64,000 bases of DNA from positions 49,460,039 to 49,524,038 of the forward strand of contig OY997593.1 of the NCBI GenBank assembly GCA_963921825.1. The letters run 5' to 3'. The notes under the pieces were generated by a model, which was not told where the DNA came from, did not search any database, and saw only the letters and a program-made list of their open reading frames with translations. Of this stretch, positions 13,471 through 24,914 are shown one piece after another. Positions within the stretch are counted from its first letter, which is position 1. Each line of letters starts with the position of its first letter. The DNA comes from Erodium maritimum. Lineage: Eukaryota > Streptophyta > Magnoliopsida > Geraniales > Geraniaceae. The position numbers and the translations under genes were made by a program.

Positions 13471-14780
13471 ATGGATTCATCGAGTAACAAGGAGTATGAT
13501 GTCAGCCAAATCGAGTACGCAACTTTACGTGCAAGGACCTGACCAGCGGAGGAACAAATATTGGAGTCTTTACGGGAAAAGGTTAGGGAAGTAGAGGCAC
13601 GGATGACGGAACCCGTCCGGGGGAAGCATAAAAGGAATTATATTTTCAGAGATCGAAGCGCTGCTCACGAACGACTTATGTCTGAATACCTTGTAGCGGA
13701 GCCGTTGTACGATGAAAAAAATGTTTTGTCGGCGTTTTCGAATGACGCAATATGTTTTCATGAAACTTGTAGATGACGTGTCAGAGTTCAATGGCTATTT
13801 CATGCAAAAAAGTTGATTGTCGTGAACGGGTCGGGTTCTCAACGATTCAAAAGTGTACTTCAGCTGTTGTGCTACAGTACTTCGACTGACAACCTTAACG
13901 AGTATTTGAAAATGGATGAGACAACAGCCCTCGAGTTCATGCACCGTTTTTGTTTCGCCCTAATCAATGTTTTTGGTGAAACCTATCTCAAGAAGCCGAA
14001 CAGAAATGATATTGCTTACATTACGCGTGTGAATGAAACTTGTGGTTTTCTAGGTTGTATTGAGCGCCTCAATTGTATGAATTGGGTGTGGAAGAATTTT
14101 CCACAAGCGTATTAGGAGGTTCATGAGCGGGGCGATCATTTTGAACCTACGGTAATGCTTGAAGCGTATTAGGATTTGGCACGCATACTTTGGTATGTCG
14201 GGTATGAACAATGATATTATATTTTGAACGCTTTGTCCATATGTTATCATGTATATCGAGGTGAGAAACCGACGATCGTATTTGAGGTAAACGATACGTA
14301 CTACAAGTCTACAACACTGCTCACTATTTACCTGACTGAATTTACCTACCGTGGGCAACATTTGTAAAGTCTATCCTTGCACCAAAGCTATTAAAGTACG
14401 TGTTATACGCAAAGAAACAGGAGGCCGCAAGGAAGGATGTGGAGAGAGATTTGGGGATCATGCAATCCCGTTTTCATATCATCAGTAGGCATGCTTAGGA
14501 CTTGGACGATAGGAAATTGTCTTTGAAACACAGGTGTACATTCTTGTACACAACATGATTGTGGATGATGAACATGACACCTATCAGGAAGATATTGAAC
14601 GACTCTCATCCGAAGAACCAATCACATTTGTCCATAGAGGGCCATTAGCAGGTTACAATTACATTTGAAACCACTCAAGCCGGATCGAGGATCGAGCACT
14701 GCACCAGCAACTCAAGAATGATCTGATTGAACACATTTGGACTTTGTTCAGGACGGAGGCCATTATGGATGACGACAACT
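13471..14780 (+). pseudogene. Harbinger DDE transposase, broken
   Basis: From about 13471 (MDSSSNKEYD) the reading has a weak N terminus, then DETTALEFMHRFCFALINVF, NRNDIAYITRVNETCGFLG and IERLNCMNWVWKNFPQAY. The last corresponds to the 'GSIDCMHWEWKNCP' block of plant Harbinger transposases, with the first catalytic Asp apparently changed to Asn. Past a stop at 14113 further blocks follow in shifted frames (VNDTYYKSTTLL; DVERDLGIMQSRFHI). Stops at about 13543, 13773 and 14113 and frameshifts make it non-functional. A 4-Asp tail (MDDDN) closes near 14780. Confidence 0.8.
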
Positions 14781-15041
14781 AGTAAACTATTTGTTTATTT
14801 TGTTTTCGTATTTGAGTTCAATGTATTTCCGTATCTTTGTTTCATATCAGAAGGATAAATTTTGCTGCTTTTCTGACGTTCCGTTTACCTATATTTTGGA
14901 AGCTTTATTTAATCGTAAAATGAATTGTTTACCTTCCTGATGCTACCTTATTGGCCGATTCGGTTGCCTATAAAAGCCAACTCATCCTCATATATAAAAG
15001 GCAACAACAACTCCTTCCAGAAGTAGTCTCCAACCAAATTT

Positions 15042-15296
15042 ATGGAGTCCGAGAACAAAAGCAGTGTTTCCCAGGTTGATATGGGTCCGCCACCAGTAAT
15101 GTACATGATCGAGCGAGAACAACACCGCCATTATAGGTTTGAGCGCACAAAGTCCCACCTTATGAAGTGCCAATTTCCATTGACCAGGCAATACGCTGAA
15201 GTAGTTGCTCTCGACACATCCGACTGGATACCGCTAGAGAAGAACAACCACGAGGCTCTTATGTTCGACATGCTTCAAGCTATGAACCACATTTAG
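15042..15296 (+). CDS. Small ORF inside the Harbinger element, 84 aa
   Basis: MESENKSSVSQVDMGPPPVM continues to ALMFDMLQAMNHI with an intact frame. It lies between the transposase and the Myb-like remnant. I do not recognise a domain. It could be an element-encoded peptide, a captured exon or chance. Confidence 0.25.
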   Translation: MESENKSSVSQVDMGPPPVMYMIEREQHRHYRFERTKSHLMKCQFPLTRQYAEVVALDTSDWIPLEKNNHEALMFDMLQAMNHI

Positions 15297-15608
15297 CATG
15301 TTCAATGTTTTTCTTTTCTATCACTATACTCGGTTTTGAACACATTCGTTTCATTTTATACTCGGAAACAACCCTGCAATGTTCAAAATAAATGTGACTT
15401 TTAATTTTGTTTGTGTAATCGATTATATCCCTTTGGATAATATTTGGAAAATTCTAAAATCAAACTCTACGATTCTGCCTCTCCTATTTAAAGCAATCCT
15501 ATATACATAATCGATATCAACTTTTCCTCTTTAATACTCTCTCCAAAACAGAATCGGTAGCATCCTTTCTTCCTCAAGTTCTTATTTTCTCCAACACCGA
15601 ATCGTTCA

Positions 15609-15980
15609 TGGCGCCTACTTGGACCGATGTGGAGGAGAGGCAACTGGTGGTTGCGTGGATGCTTCATGCTGACGCCATAAGAGAGTATTAGCACCGTCTC
15701 TACGACGACTTGCAATCCATGACTTCGGCTCTATTTCCTAGGTTTGAGAAGCAAATCAAATATCCCTGGCAAAAGAAGAACTTCCGGGTGAAGCGATTCG
15801 AGTTGGCGTTCTTGTAGGCCCGACATGATCTCGGTCTAACCGCCACCGAAGTCAAGGTGCTTCTCGAGGCCAACCGTAGTTAAGCCCATAATGTCGATTT
15901 CCCCTTCAACAAGAATTCATGGTGGGAGACTATTCAGGAATGTCTAAAATGGCGCTTGTATAACGGTTGCACCAACCTCT
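15609..15980 (+). pseudogene. Harbinger second ORF (Myb/trihelix-like DNA-binding protein), broken
   Basis: The frame reads MAPTWTDVEERQLVVAWMLH then, past a stop, RLYDDLQSMTSALFPRFEKQ, resembling the 'W...E...L..AW' trihelix/Myb-like accessory protein encoded by PIF/Harbinger elements. Stops at about 15690, 15816 and 15881 interrupt it. In active relatives this protein helps the transposase bind and enter the nucleus. Confidence 0.55.
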
Positions 15981-15990
15981 AGTTCTCATA

Positions 15991-16098
15991 TGCTCGGGTT
16001 GGTCGGTGATGTGTTTTGTTGGTTCTCGGGTTGGTCGGTGATGTGTTTTGTTGGTTCTCGGGTTAGTCGATGATGTGTTTTGTTGGTTCTCGGGTTTT
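15991..16098. repeat. Tandem ~33-bp repeat, about 3.3 copies
   Basis: The unit contains TCGGGTTGGTCGGTGATGTG followed by TTTTGTTGGTTC. Copies start near 15993, 16025, 16058 and 16091, the last partial. It lies between the second ORF and the right end of the Harbinger element. Confidence 0.85.
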
Positions 16099-16599
16099 GG
16101 TGTTTATAGGATTTTCACTATAGTTTCCTTTGCTCGTTTCCGAAATAATAATATTACATTTGTTTTTACATGTCATTTATATATTTTTTTTTAATCATTT
16201 CACTCAGAATAAACCAAATCGGTCTATTCCCTTGTGACGAAAAATGAGTTAGACCCACGAATCGGGTCCAATATCCACTAATTTCCCAAAATTACAATTT
16301 AATTGGATCGAGATTAAACCACAGCCTAATCCTATTGTGGATGGTCTAAGAATAATAATGAAACTTCACTACCATTGAAAGATTATTTTGAAAAAAAAAA
16401 CTAATAAAAAGAGTTTTTTTTATAGTAAAATCTAGATATTATTATTATGAACGATCAGTTTCCACGATACCATCTAAACAGTCTAATAATACATTACAAT
16501 CCAAATTTAAATTAGCTCAATCATTCACATATTTTGCTAGCTCACGTGTCGCTTTATTTGCCTCTCTCCTGACATGTCTGACAGTCAAACCCGGTAAGT

Positions 16600-17360
16600 T
16601 TTAAAGAAACCTCTGGCAATCGTTAATAATACCACCAGCCGGGGCTAGTATAGCCTCCGAGCTTGTGATAGCCAGCACCGCATTCATGTAGTCAGACTCT
16701 ATGTCTCCTTCCAACCATCTTTCTCTACGAATCCATTTCAAGGCTTCATGGAGTGCCAGGTCTTCTACTAATTCTGGATCTCCCATTTATGAAAATAAGG
16801 CACATCTCCATCCTACCACCTACCCCTCTGAATTCCGACACACCATCCTCCCTGTGCCCCAATCGGACCACCAGTAGCCCCATCAACATTCACCTTCAGG
16901 TTACTTCCCTCCGATTTGAGCCACCTGCTCCTCCTATCCATTCTCCTCTCGTGCCCTGACATAACGAGCAACTAGGCTTCCCTCCAACCGAAAAGAAGGG
17001 AGGAAGACGACTTAGCTATCGCATCTCCCGTCATCTCCTTACCCTTCCACACTTCAGAGTTATGAGCCTTCCATAGTTCCCAGCAAAGAACCCCAATCAA
17101 TTCGGCCACATCCTTACTAACACCCATCCAATAGGTTCGTAACTTTTCCATTACTGAAACACCATCCCCAAAGTGGAGATTCGGAATCCCCCCCAAACCT
17201 CCAAGGCCTTTGGGCATTGAATTGAAACATGAACACCTATTTCAGCTTCTCCACAATTCACACAATTTGCCTGAACTGTAACTCGTCTCTCACGTAGTTT
17301 GGTATCTACGGGTAAAAGATCAGAAGCCCCCCCCCACCACCCCCCCCCCCCCCCCCCCAA
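16600..17360 (-). pseudogene. LINE ORF2 C-terminal zinc-binding and RNase H-like regions
   Basis: Near 17360-17200 the frame encodes LLPVDTKLRERRVTVQANCV and NCGEAEIGVHVSIQCPKA, a CC...H..C zinc-binding 'zf-RVT' type segment. Further on, KVNVDGATGGPI (near 16890) and a frame ending at 16600 with ALHEALKWIRRERWLEGDIE match the plant-LINE RNase H fold (DG near the start, E..A...A...W, then E.D). Long C runs at 17327-17335 and 17340-17358 break the coding frame. Confidence 0.7.
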
Positions 17361-17989
17361 GGAAATGATTTACTTTGAGGGGAACTTTTAAACTCCATAA
17401 GTCTTTCCAGAAATTATCCGCTACCTCATACACCCCATCTCCTCTGGCTGCTTGAATCTCTCTATATGCTTGTCGAACTGAGTACCGGCCATCCGGAGAC
17501 TGCCTCTAGACCATCCGTCTCAAACAGAAAACGAACTCAAAGGGACCCTCAAAATTGCCTCAACCATCTACATCCGAGAAAGAGGCTCGAATCAAATCAA
17601 CGTTCCATGACCTCTCTCCCGGTTTTATTAACTGACAAACTTTCCATGCCTCCATTTGTCTGGGAACCTCATTTAACCGTCTAGACTCAGAACATATACA
17701 CATGGTTCGGTTGCTAGCCAAGTCCCGTCTCCCGTACCAACAAATTTCCATTATGATTCCTCATACCCTATTTTACTAACTCCCGAGCCTCCGTTATGAT
17801 TCCTCATACTTGACTGGCCCCAGTCGGGACGCTAGCCTGCAGAAAGTTACACATAAGGTAGTATTTAGCCTTCGGAACCCGCGCCACTAAGATTTTCGGC
17901 ATCTGCACAAATTGCCAGCCCTATTTTCCCAATAATGCTAAATTAAAATCAGTCAGGTGTCTGAAACTTAACCCTCCCACCCTCTTATG

Positions 17990-19395
17990 GTCACATAAAC
18001 CGGACCAAGACCTCCATTTAATTCCGGACCCTATCTAATTGTTATGGGTCCACCAATATCTATTCATCTCGGTTTCAATCCCACGAATAAGTGTTTAGGT
18101 AGTAAATAAACACTCATCATGTATGTGGGAAAAGCTTGAATAACTGAATTTAGTAGGATCTCTTTACAAGCCTTACTGAGCAACAATTCATCCCAACTGC
18201 TCAGTTTCCTCTGGATCCTTTCTTTGATGAATTTGAATGCTTGATATCTGGTCCGCCCTACAATTGCAAGCAAACCCAAATAGGTGCCGACATCTTTAAC
18301 GCTAACCATGCCCAGCACCTCTAGAATACTCTCCTTGTCAAGTGTAGGAGCGTTAGGACTAAAAGACACAAATGATTTATGAATATTCACCATCTGTCCA
18401 TAAGCTCTCTCGTACATACCCAACACTTCCTTCCACTTTACCGCCTCCTCCACCAAGGCTCTTCCAAACAAGAAGCTGTCATCTGCAAAAAGATAGATGT
18501 GTAATAGCCGGAGCATCCAGAGCAACTTTGTGACCGTGTATAAAGCCCTGGTTCTCATAACTACCGATTAACCTTGACAGTCCTTTTGCACACGTAATGA
18601 ATAGATAAAGGGACAAAGGGTCCATTTTCCTTATGCCTAGTTTTGGATTTATCGGTTCACTCCTTCTACCTACAGCCGTCACCCACAAAATTAGAGTCCG
18701 AACACACTTTATGACTAGATTAACCCATCTACTCCCAAATCCCATACGCCATAAGACTTTCTCTAAGAAATCCCAATCCATCTTATCGTAGGCCTTACGC
18801 ATATCAACTTTCATCAACATAAGGCCCATATGACCCTTCCTCTTGGTTCTTTGCGCATGTAACACTTCCCCCGAAATAATGATATTGACATAATCCAATA
18901 ACCCTACAGAAAAGCACTATGCGAATCAGAGATCACTCGATGCATACACCCCTTCATCCTCTGAACCATAACTTTCTTGATCACCTTGTAAATCACATTA
19001 CACAACGATGTAGGTCTGAACTCCTCTATTCTACCGGGTCTATGTTCTTTCGGTATCAGCATCACATTAATGTCATTTAAGTTCTGCGGTAGCTTCCCAG
19101 TTTCAAAAACATCTTAGACCAACTGAAACACATACTCCCCCACAATCAGCCAAAATCTTTGGTAAAACCCCAGATTAAAATCGACAGGTCCTGTAGCTTT
19201 CAGAGATAACATACTAAACATTTCATTTCGAACCTCCTCCCTACTGACCGATTTTAATAGATAATCATTCCGCTCAAGGGAAATTGAATTAGGTATTAAA
19301 TCACTTACCTCGTCTTGGTACTGATTCTCCGGTGTGAATAATTATGTGAAACAATTCTTTATTGTCTCCTCCAAACCTGTATTCCACTCCCTTTG
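17990..19395 (-). pseudogene. LINE ORF2 reverse transcriptase, broken
   Basis: Conserved RT blocks appear in order: IEEFRPTSLCNVIYKVIKKV (near 19040), MKVDMRKAYDKMDWDFLEKV (near 18800), and the catalytic FADD box in YLFADDSFLFGRA (near 18480), followed by YLGLLAIVGRTRYQAFKFIK and LSSWDELLLSKACKEILLNS. Frame changes near 18900 and 18500 and stops make it non-functional. Confidence 0.85.
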
Positions 19396-19671
19396 TGTCA
19401 CGCCCCAATTTCAGCGAACCGAACTCGGGACGCGAACATTTAAAACATGAACACTTAAAACCTGTTTTGAAATAAACTCTGATATTTCCATTTAGTTACC
19501 AAAAATAATAATAGTATTTACAATACAAAAACGTCCCAACAGGTGGACAAGGTACAACATCCGTCACTAGACTCAACAAAAGTAAAGACCAGACTCCGCT
19601 CCAAGCTCCAAGAACTTCAAGAGCTAACCTAGTCCGTCCGGTGATCAGAACCTGTAGGAAAAGAAGCTAGG

Positions 19672-19689
19672 GGTGAGCGTTCGCTCACC
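19672..19689 (-). other. Conserved LTR inverted repeat (family A copy 3)
   Basis: GGTGAGCGTTCGCTCACC on the plus strand has two 8-bp arms around a 2-nt centre. It is 276 bp from the LTR 3' end and is followed, on the minus strand, by a pyrimidine run ending CCTACAG|GT. Confidence 0.9.
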
Positions 19690-20010
19690 TCCACGGATAA
19701 CAGACTGACTATGGCATAATTAGCAGAAAAAGCCAGTAACACTAAAACCAAACCCGACACCGGGACTACAGTCCCCAACTCAAGTAACCAACTAACACAC
19801 AACCCATTACTTTCCTCAACAGACTCAACACTCGATAACACAATGTAGACCCGACACAACTATCGACGACTTCCTTAAGGACACGGCAGAAAGACTACAC
19901 AACGCCAAACAAGATCACAAAGGATCGCACACCAGCTGCTCAGTAACCAATCTCAATCAGGTCAGGGTTCGACCTATCGCAATTCCTCGACACGAAGTCG
20001 GATCAGGTTG

Positions 20011-20215
20011 TCGACCTTTCAAACTCGCAATTCATCGACACTAAGTCGGATCAGGCTGTCGACCTTTAGAACTCGCAATTCATCGACACTAAGTCGGATC
20101 AGGCTGTCAACCTTTAGAACTCGCAATTCATCGACACTAAGTCGGATCAGGCTGTCGACCTTTAGAACTCGCAATTCATCGACACTAAGTCGGATCAGGT
20201 TGTCGACCTTTCGAA
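20011..20215. repeat. 48-bp tandem repeat, about 4-5 copies, in solo LTR copy 3
   Basis: Units start with TCGACCTTT and contain ACTCGCAATTCATCGACACT and AGTCGGATCAGG. The period of 48 is divisible by three, so each unit translates as a 16-residue repeat, which explains a 74-aa open frame that is not a gene. Confidence 0.92.
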
Positions 20216-20295
20216 CTCACAACTTCAGGTAACCACAATCACAATCATAGGCAAGTTCAATCACACAGGCACTCAAGGCCACTCAAGACACCTCA

Positions 20296-20515
20296 ACAGT
20301 CAAGACTCGGGTTCAACAACCCCACGGGCACTCACTGCCACTCAAGACACACCAACGGTCAAGACTCGGGTTCAACAACCCCACGGGCACTCACTGCCAC
20401 TCAAGACACACCAACGGTCAAGACTCGGGTTCAACAACCCCACGGGCACTCACTGCCACTCAAGACACACCAACGGTCAAGACTCGGGTTCAACAACCCC
20501 ACGGCACTCACGGCC
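20296..20515. repeat. ~59-bp tandem repeat, about 4 copies, in solo LTR copy 3
   Basis: Units contain CAAGACTCGGGTTCAACAAC, CCCACGGGCACTCACTGCCA and CTCAAGACACACCAACGG. It adjoins the ~39-bp array that follows. Confidence 0.9.
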
Positions 20516-20529
20516 ACCCCAAAACACTT

Positions 20530-20760
20530 ACAGTAAGACACGGGCACTCATGGCCACCCAAGACACCAATTTAAATACACGGGCTCTCAAGGCCACCCAA
20601 CTCAACAATAAATAACACGGGCTCTCAAGGCCACCCAAACTCAACAATAAATAACACGGGCTCTCAAGGCCACCCAAACTCAACAATAAATAACACGGGC
20701 TCTCATGGCCACCCAAGACACCAATTTAAATACGGGCTCTCATGGCCACCCAAGACGCCA
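20530..20760. repeat. ~39-42-bp tandem repeat (CACGGGCTCTCAAGGCCACC units) in solo LTR copy 3
   Basis: Five to six units of CACGGGCTCTCA(A/T)GGCCACCC with a variable AT-rich linker. It is the reverse complement of the array at 51333-51600 and 55064-55262, so the array belongs to the LTR itself. Confidence 0.92.
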
Positions 20761-21757
20761 AAATAAACAGTCAACCTCCGGCTTAACCCAAGCCTCCAAC
20801 AATCCTAATATCAACAGTTTCACAATCAACCTCCGGGCATGGTCATATGCCTCCAGTACTCCTAATATCGATAAGTTCACAATCAACCTCCGGGCATGGT
20901 CATATGCCTCCAGTAAAACAATTATCGCTAAGTTCTCTACTCCTACCACACTACTAAGTGCCACATGCCTTCCAATAATTACTAAGTTCCCGTAACATGC
21001 TTTTCTGATAAACGCTACAATCCCGTATCATGCTCTTCTAATATTTAAATAAACCTATTCAACCCACGACACCCCGGTGTCACATGCAATTCTACTGTTA
21101 ACTTTCCCCAGTCAGGGCCGAGATCCGGCTACTTTTCCCTACCTCGTACGCTTTCCCAAAAGTTCACAACCAAGCTCCGGCGTGCTCACGATCACTCGCC
21201 TAGCTTTCCCTTCCAGCGGTCATCAGTACGATCTAACATATCACAATTAAAACACTTTTTAAGTTTGCAGACAAAGCTGAATTTTAATGAATTTGATGCC
21301 CAAACTCAACCCCGATAATGTCGATCACTCCCAAACTTCCCAATTACTCGACATTGTCAATAATGGGCCAAGAAAGGCCCGTTTCGCCCGACCCGGCGAA
21401 TCTGCCCGGGATTGGAAAACGTCCTTCCGGGGTTCCGAAAATTGTCCGTTTTCGTTTCTACAATTCCTAATTATAATCACTCGTTCCAACGCAACTGGCG
21501 GAATCAATTTCCGAATTCTCACTAATTACAAACCCTAATCCCCCATTTCTCATAACACAAAAACACTCCAAAACTAAATCATCTCTGGTTGTAAACGCCT
21601 TTAATTTTTCAAGTAACAACAAAGGAAAAAGAAGTGAACACTTACTGGTCTCACCTTCTCCAACCTCTTACTATTCACGGTGATGCTTCTTCAAAGAAAA
21701 AAGAATGATGGTCATTTAATACTCATAAAGACCATATGTGCACTTAATGTCATTTCA

Positions 21758-21862
21758 ACAATCAAAAAAGGAAACATGTGCCAATTTGGTGAAGACGATA
21801 CCATCATTTCACCAATCAAAAAAGGGAAACCTGTGCCAATTTGGTGAAGACGATACCAATAC
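21758..21862. repeat. 54-bp tandem duplication in solo LTR copy 3
   Basis: Two near-identical copies containing CAATTTGGTGAAGACGATACC lie in tandem, with small A-run differences. Probably replication slippage within the LTR. Confidence 0.7.
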
Positions 21863-22799
21863 CGCCGCACTTTGGCTCCCAAAACAAAAATGAAGCCGTC
21901 ACTTTCAGATTAAGACCAGCTTCTCTTCTCTATCCACAACCCAGCCGCCAAGAGCAAAGTCAGATTCATGGAGCCCTTTGCTTTGCTGTCGCCCCCATTC
22001 AAAGACAAAGAACGTTTCTCTCTCTAAAATTCCCATTGTTTTCTAAGTATGGCTGAAACCTACACCCTCTCCCATCCTTTATCTTGTTCAAAAATCACCT
22101 AATACCACCACATATTTGACATGTGGCAAGTGGGTCCCACCCCTTTTGGAAAATATCTTCTAGATATTTTTCAGTCAGATTCGCGAAAATTCGGTCGTCT
22201 CGGGCCCCGAACGGGCACTTTTTACAAGAAATTACGAAACTTCACGGGCTACAAGAAAACGGCTCAACTAAGACCGCTGCGACGACGGCTAAGCTTTTTG
22301 GATCCAAAACGGTCCTCGAATGGACCAAAACGTCGCTCGGTTGACTTTTCCAGCGAAAAGTCAACATTTCCCAAAACGATCAGAAAGTTTCCCTGAGTCC
22401 CCCGGAACTCACTTTGGTCGATAACGGGGTCAACTTAAGTCCGGTATGACCCTCGGGGTCCAATTCCGGTTCAATCCAGTGTCTGCTCAAATTTTTTAAA
22501 TTTTCCTGTTTTTCGCAGATTTGACTGGCGTTGACCGGGAGTGGTTATTACACTTTGAATCCCGTCCCTGTCTACCAGCCTCCTTATTCTGTTCCTTCTC
22601 CTCCTCGCAATACATTTTGCTTGAAAATAACGCGATTCTAGTCTCCTTTTCTATACTAGTGTTGTTTCGGTCTCTGCTTCAATTGATCATCTCTGTGGAG
22701 CAGCAATCTTGTGAGCTTCCTGCATAGTTCACATACTCGTCCCCCACTCCGTTTATCCCATCTGCCTTTAAACCGATCTATCTCAACCCGACAATCCCA

Positions 22800-23685
22800 T
22801 ATCTATTTACTGATTGGATCGAAGTTTTCAGGCGCCCAACAACTTAGTCTCTCAACCATTCTCGTTAGTGTGGACCCTATAGGCAAGTCCTCGTTTTCAC
22901 TCCAGGCCACTCGAACAAGTTGTTCGCAATTCGTTCGTCTACACCAAGACTCCTCAAACTGAAATCTTCTAACTTTTCCCCCATTGTTCTCCCTTATTCC
23001 TTTTACCAGAATTGGGGCATGGTCCAAAGTCGACAGTCCTCCATATAAGAGTCTGGAATCAGGATACACATCCAATTGAATCTCTGTTAAACGACGCTCT
23101 ATCCAATTGAATCTCTATTCGGTTCGGTCCATTTCTCCCTATCTCCCATGTATAACGGTATCCTTCCATGAACATATCCCTCAACCCCCCTCCTCGAATG
23201 CCAATCTGAAACCCTGTAATAGATGTCTCGGGTAAGGTCCACAACCTCTTTTATCAGCATCCGATAATATGTTGTTAAAATAACCTAGCACCGTCCATGG
23301 AAATGTCATATGTTGTTCTAATGACCGAATTACATTCCACGTCTCCGACCATTTTTCTCTTCTTGGTTCCCCATATATGCCCGTGATCCGTACTTGATGC
23401 CCATCCAAACTAGCGTTCACTATGTCAATATGGTTGTCAAGAAGGACTTAAGAGCCCCCTCGTCCTTGTATTTCCATAGAATCGCCAGACCACCCTTACC
23501 TCCTCTTCCCTCCACACAGAAGACACATTCCATTCCCAAACCAGCTTTCAGACTATCGATCACTTCTCTTCTACATTTTGTCTCGGACAAGAAGATAACC
23601 TTGGGTTTCTTTTGAGCTACAAGCTCATTTAGGAACCGTTTTGTCCAGGGGTTCCCAAGCCCTCAACAGTCGCAAGCCAACATAA
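22800..23685 (-). pseudogene. LINE ORF2 endonuclease domain, broken
   Basis: The frame enters with LNELVAQKKPKVIFLSETKC, the 'ETK' catalytic block of APE-type LINE endonucleases, then VRITGIYGEPRREKWSETW and TVLGYFNNILSDADKRG, where the expected catalytic 'GDFN' reads GYFN. Further on are NRIEIQLDRASFN and SRLLYGGLSTLDHAPILV, the latter the 'SDH.P' block with the Ser changed to Thr. It has several stops and is cut by the solo LTR at 22552. Confidence 0.8.
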
Positions 23686-23688
23686 TCA

Positions 23689-24900
23689 TTACCCTCGGCG
23701 GGGTTGCTTAGCAACCCTCGCCAATACTGTCATTAAGTCCTCTTGTGTCTTAGGGACAAGCGTCCCAAAATTCACTGTCTGGTCAATGAATAATCCATTC
23801 CTCTTCCTCAAAACTGAGTCTTGTACAATAGAGTCCATTGAGCCCCGACTACTGTGTCTCACCCTTCTGAAACGGTTTGAGCCTCCATTACTTGAAACAC
23901 TAACCGATCTTTGAGCTCTTGAAGCAGTTTTATCCTTTTCATCACCTATCCTTATTGTTGAACAGGTCGGTTCCTCCAATGTGAGTTCATTAAGGTCCAC
24001 TCCATATTCGGTACTCAGAGCTTCTCGACGGGAGCTCATAGGAGATTGATTGCTAGAATTAACTGCCCTCTTCCGGCCACTCAAAGTTTTTCTCCAACTG
24101 TCTGACACTCCCTTACGAGCCTCTTCTTCATTCTCCAAGTCCCTTTCACTCCCCTTTCTAATCCAATCATTGATATCGCTATCGTCCGAATCCACCCTTT
24201 CCTTTTCCTTCGTTCTCCCACCAGTAAATGAATCCAAAACATCTTGTATATTATTAGTACCTTGTCTCCGTACTCCAGAGCTGTGAGACTCCCCCCCCCC
24301 CCCCCATTATCCCTGCTCCATCTCCTTTACTCCCCCACCTCTTTCAGTCGAGAGAGTTCGAGACATTGAAATTTCCCCTCGCACGTTCGACTCATCCTCC
24401 ACCTAATGTAGTACTCTCTCGGGTATGACTGATCCCGATCGTCTGCTCAGTCATGCCCTCAAATATGGACCATACGTGAAGCTCTCTTCATCCTAACCAT
24501 CTTCATAAAGATCACAGTCTTTCACCGTATGGCCTAACCTACCACAAACATAGCAAAAGTCATGAATGCACTTATATTGTAGTGGCACCCATGTATACAC
24601 CATGTTTTTACCTAGTAGAGCCTTTACCCTTCTCACCATATGCTTAGATACGTCCCATCTCACCCAGATTCGAATGTAATCTTGCCAAGCTCGACCATCC
24701 TCCTTACATTTGACATCCAAGGTGTGACAAATATGATTGCCAATTTTGGTTTCAACCTTTTTTCATAGCCTTGAAAGGAAAATTTGTTAGTTGGACTTGA
24801 GCCTGCGTTTGAAATGGATAGGTCTCAGATCCTCTCTAGCTCATAGATGTCTTCTTTGCATGAGGTGTAAACTAATGTCCTTCGGACAAAGTCTCCCAAT
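23689..24900 (-). pseudogene. LINE ORF1 (DUF4283 and zinc knuckle), broken
   Basis: At 24720-24493 the frame includes KCKEDGRAWQDYIRIWVRWD and FCYVCGRLGHTVKDCDLYED, a CX2CX4HX4C knuckle. 24237-23689 carries the low-complexity ORF1 tail ending VLARVAKQPRRG, with ORF2 starting a few bases later. A C15 run at 24291-24305 breaks the frame. These proteins normally bind LINE RNA. Confidence 0.75.
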
Positions 24901-24914
24901 CCACATGATCCTAC

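Larger units (their letters stand above)
13068..16346 (+). mobile_element. PIF/Harbinger DNA transposon with TIRs and TAA target duplication
   Basis: The left end begins GACCATCCACAATGGGG and the right end finishes CCTATTGTGGATGGTC, an inverted match over about 13-16 bases. TAA flanks both ends (13065-13067 and 16347-16349), the 3-bp TWA duplication of this superfamily. The 3279-bp interior contains remains of both expected proteins: a DDE transposase (13471-14780) and a Myb/trihelix-like protein (15609-15980). Both carry stops, so the element is defective but structurally complete, which points to a fairly recent insertion or good preservation of its ends. Confidence 0.88.
19396..22552 (-). 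mobile_element. Solo LTR, family A copy 3 (3157 bp), TSD CTTTG
   Basis: On the plus strand it starts TGTCACGCCCCAATTTCAG and ends GGGAGTGGTTATTACA. These are the reverse complements of the ends of the copies at 49565-52990 and 53350-56265. Perfect CTTTG duplications flank it (19391-19395 and 22553-22557). There is only one LTR and no internal region, so it is a solo LTR left by recombination. It disrupts LINE ORF2 between endonuclease and RT. Its inverted-repeat module is at 19672-19689. Confidence 0.93.
16400..24914 (-). mobile_element. L1-type LINE, degenerate, split by a solo LTR
   Basis: Minus-strand order is ORF1 (about 24900-23689), ORF2 endonuclease (about 23685-22800), a 3.16-kb solo LTR (22552-19396), reverse transcriptase (19395-17990), zinc-binding region and RNase H (about 17360-16600), then a T-rich stretch near 16413-16420 as the likely poly(A). 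Removing the LTR and one copy of its CTTTG duplication leaves about 5.4 kb, a normal plant L1 size. The 5' end abuts Copia gag sequence at about 24915; no LINE target duplication was found. Confidence 0.82.

Noticed and set aside
20008-20232. 74-aa repetitive protein (STFRTRNSSTLSRIRL repeats)
   Set aside because: It is a by-product of a 48-bp tandem repeat inside an LTR; 48 is a multiple of three.
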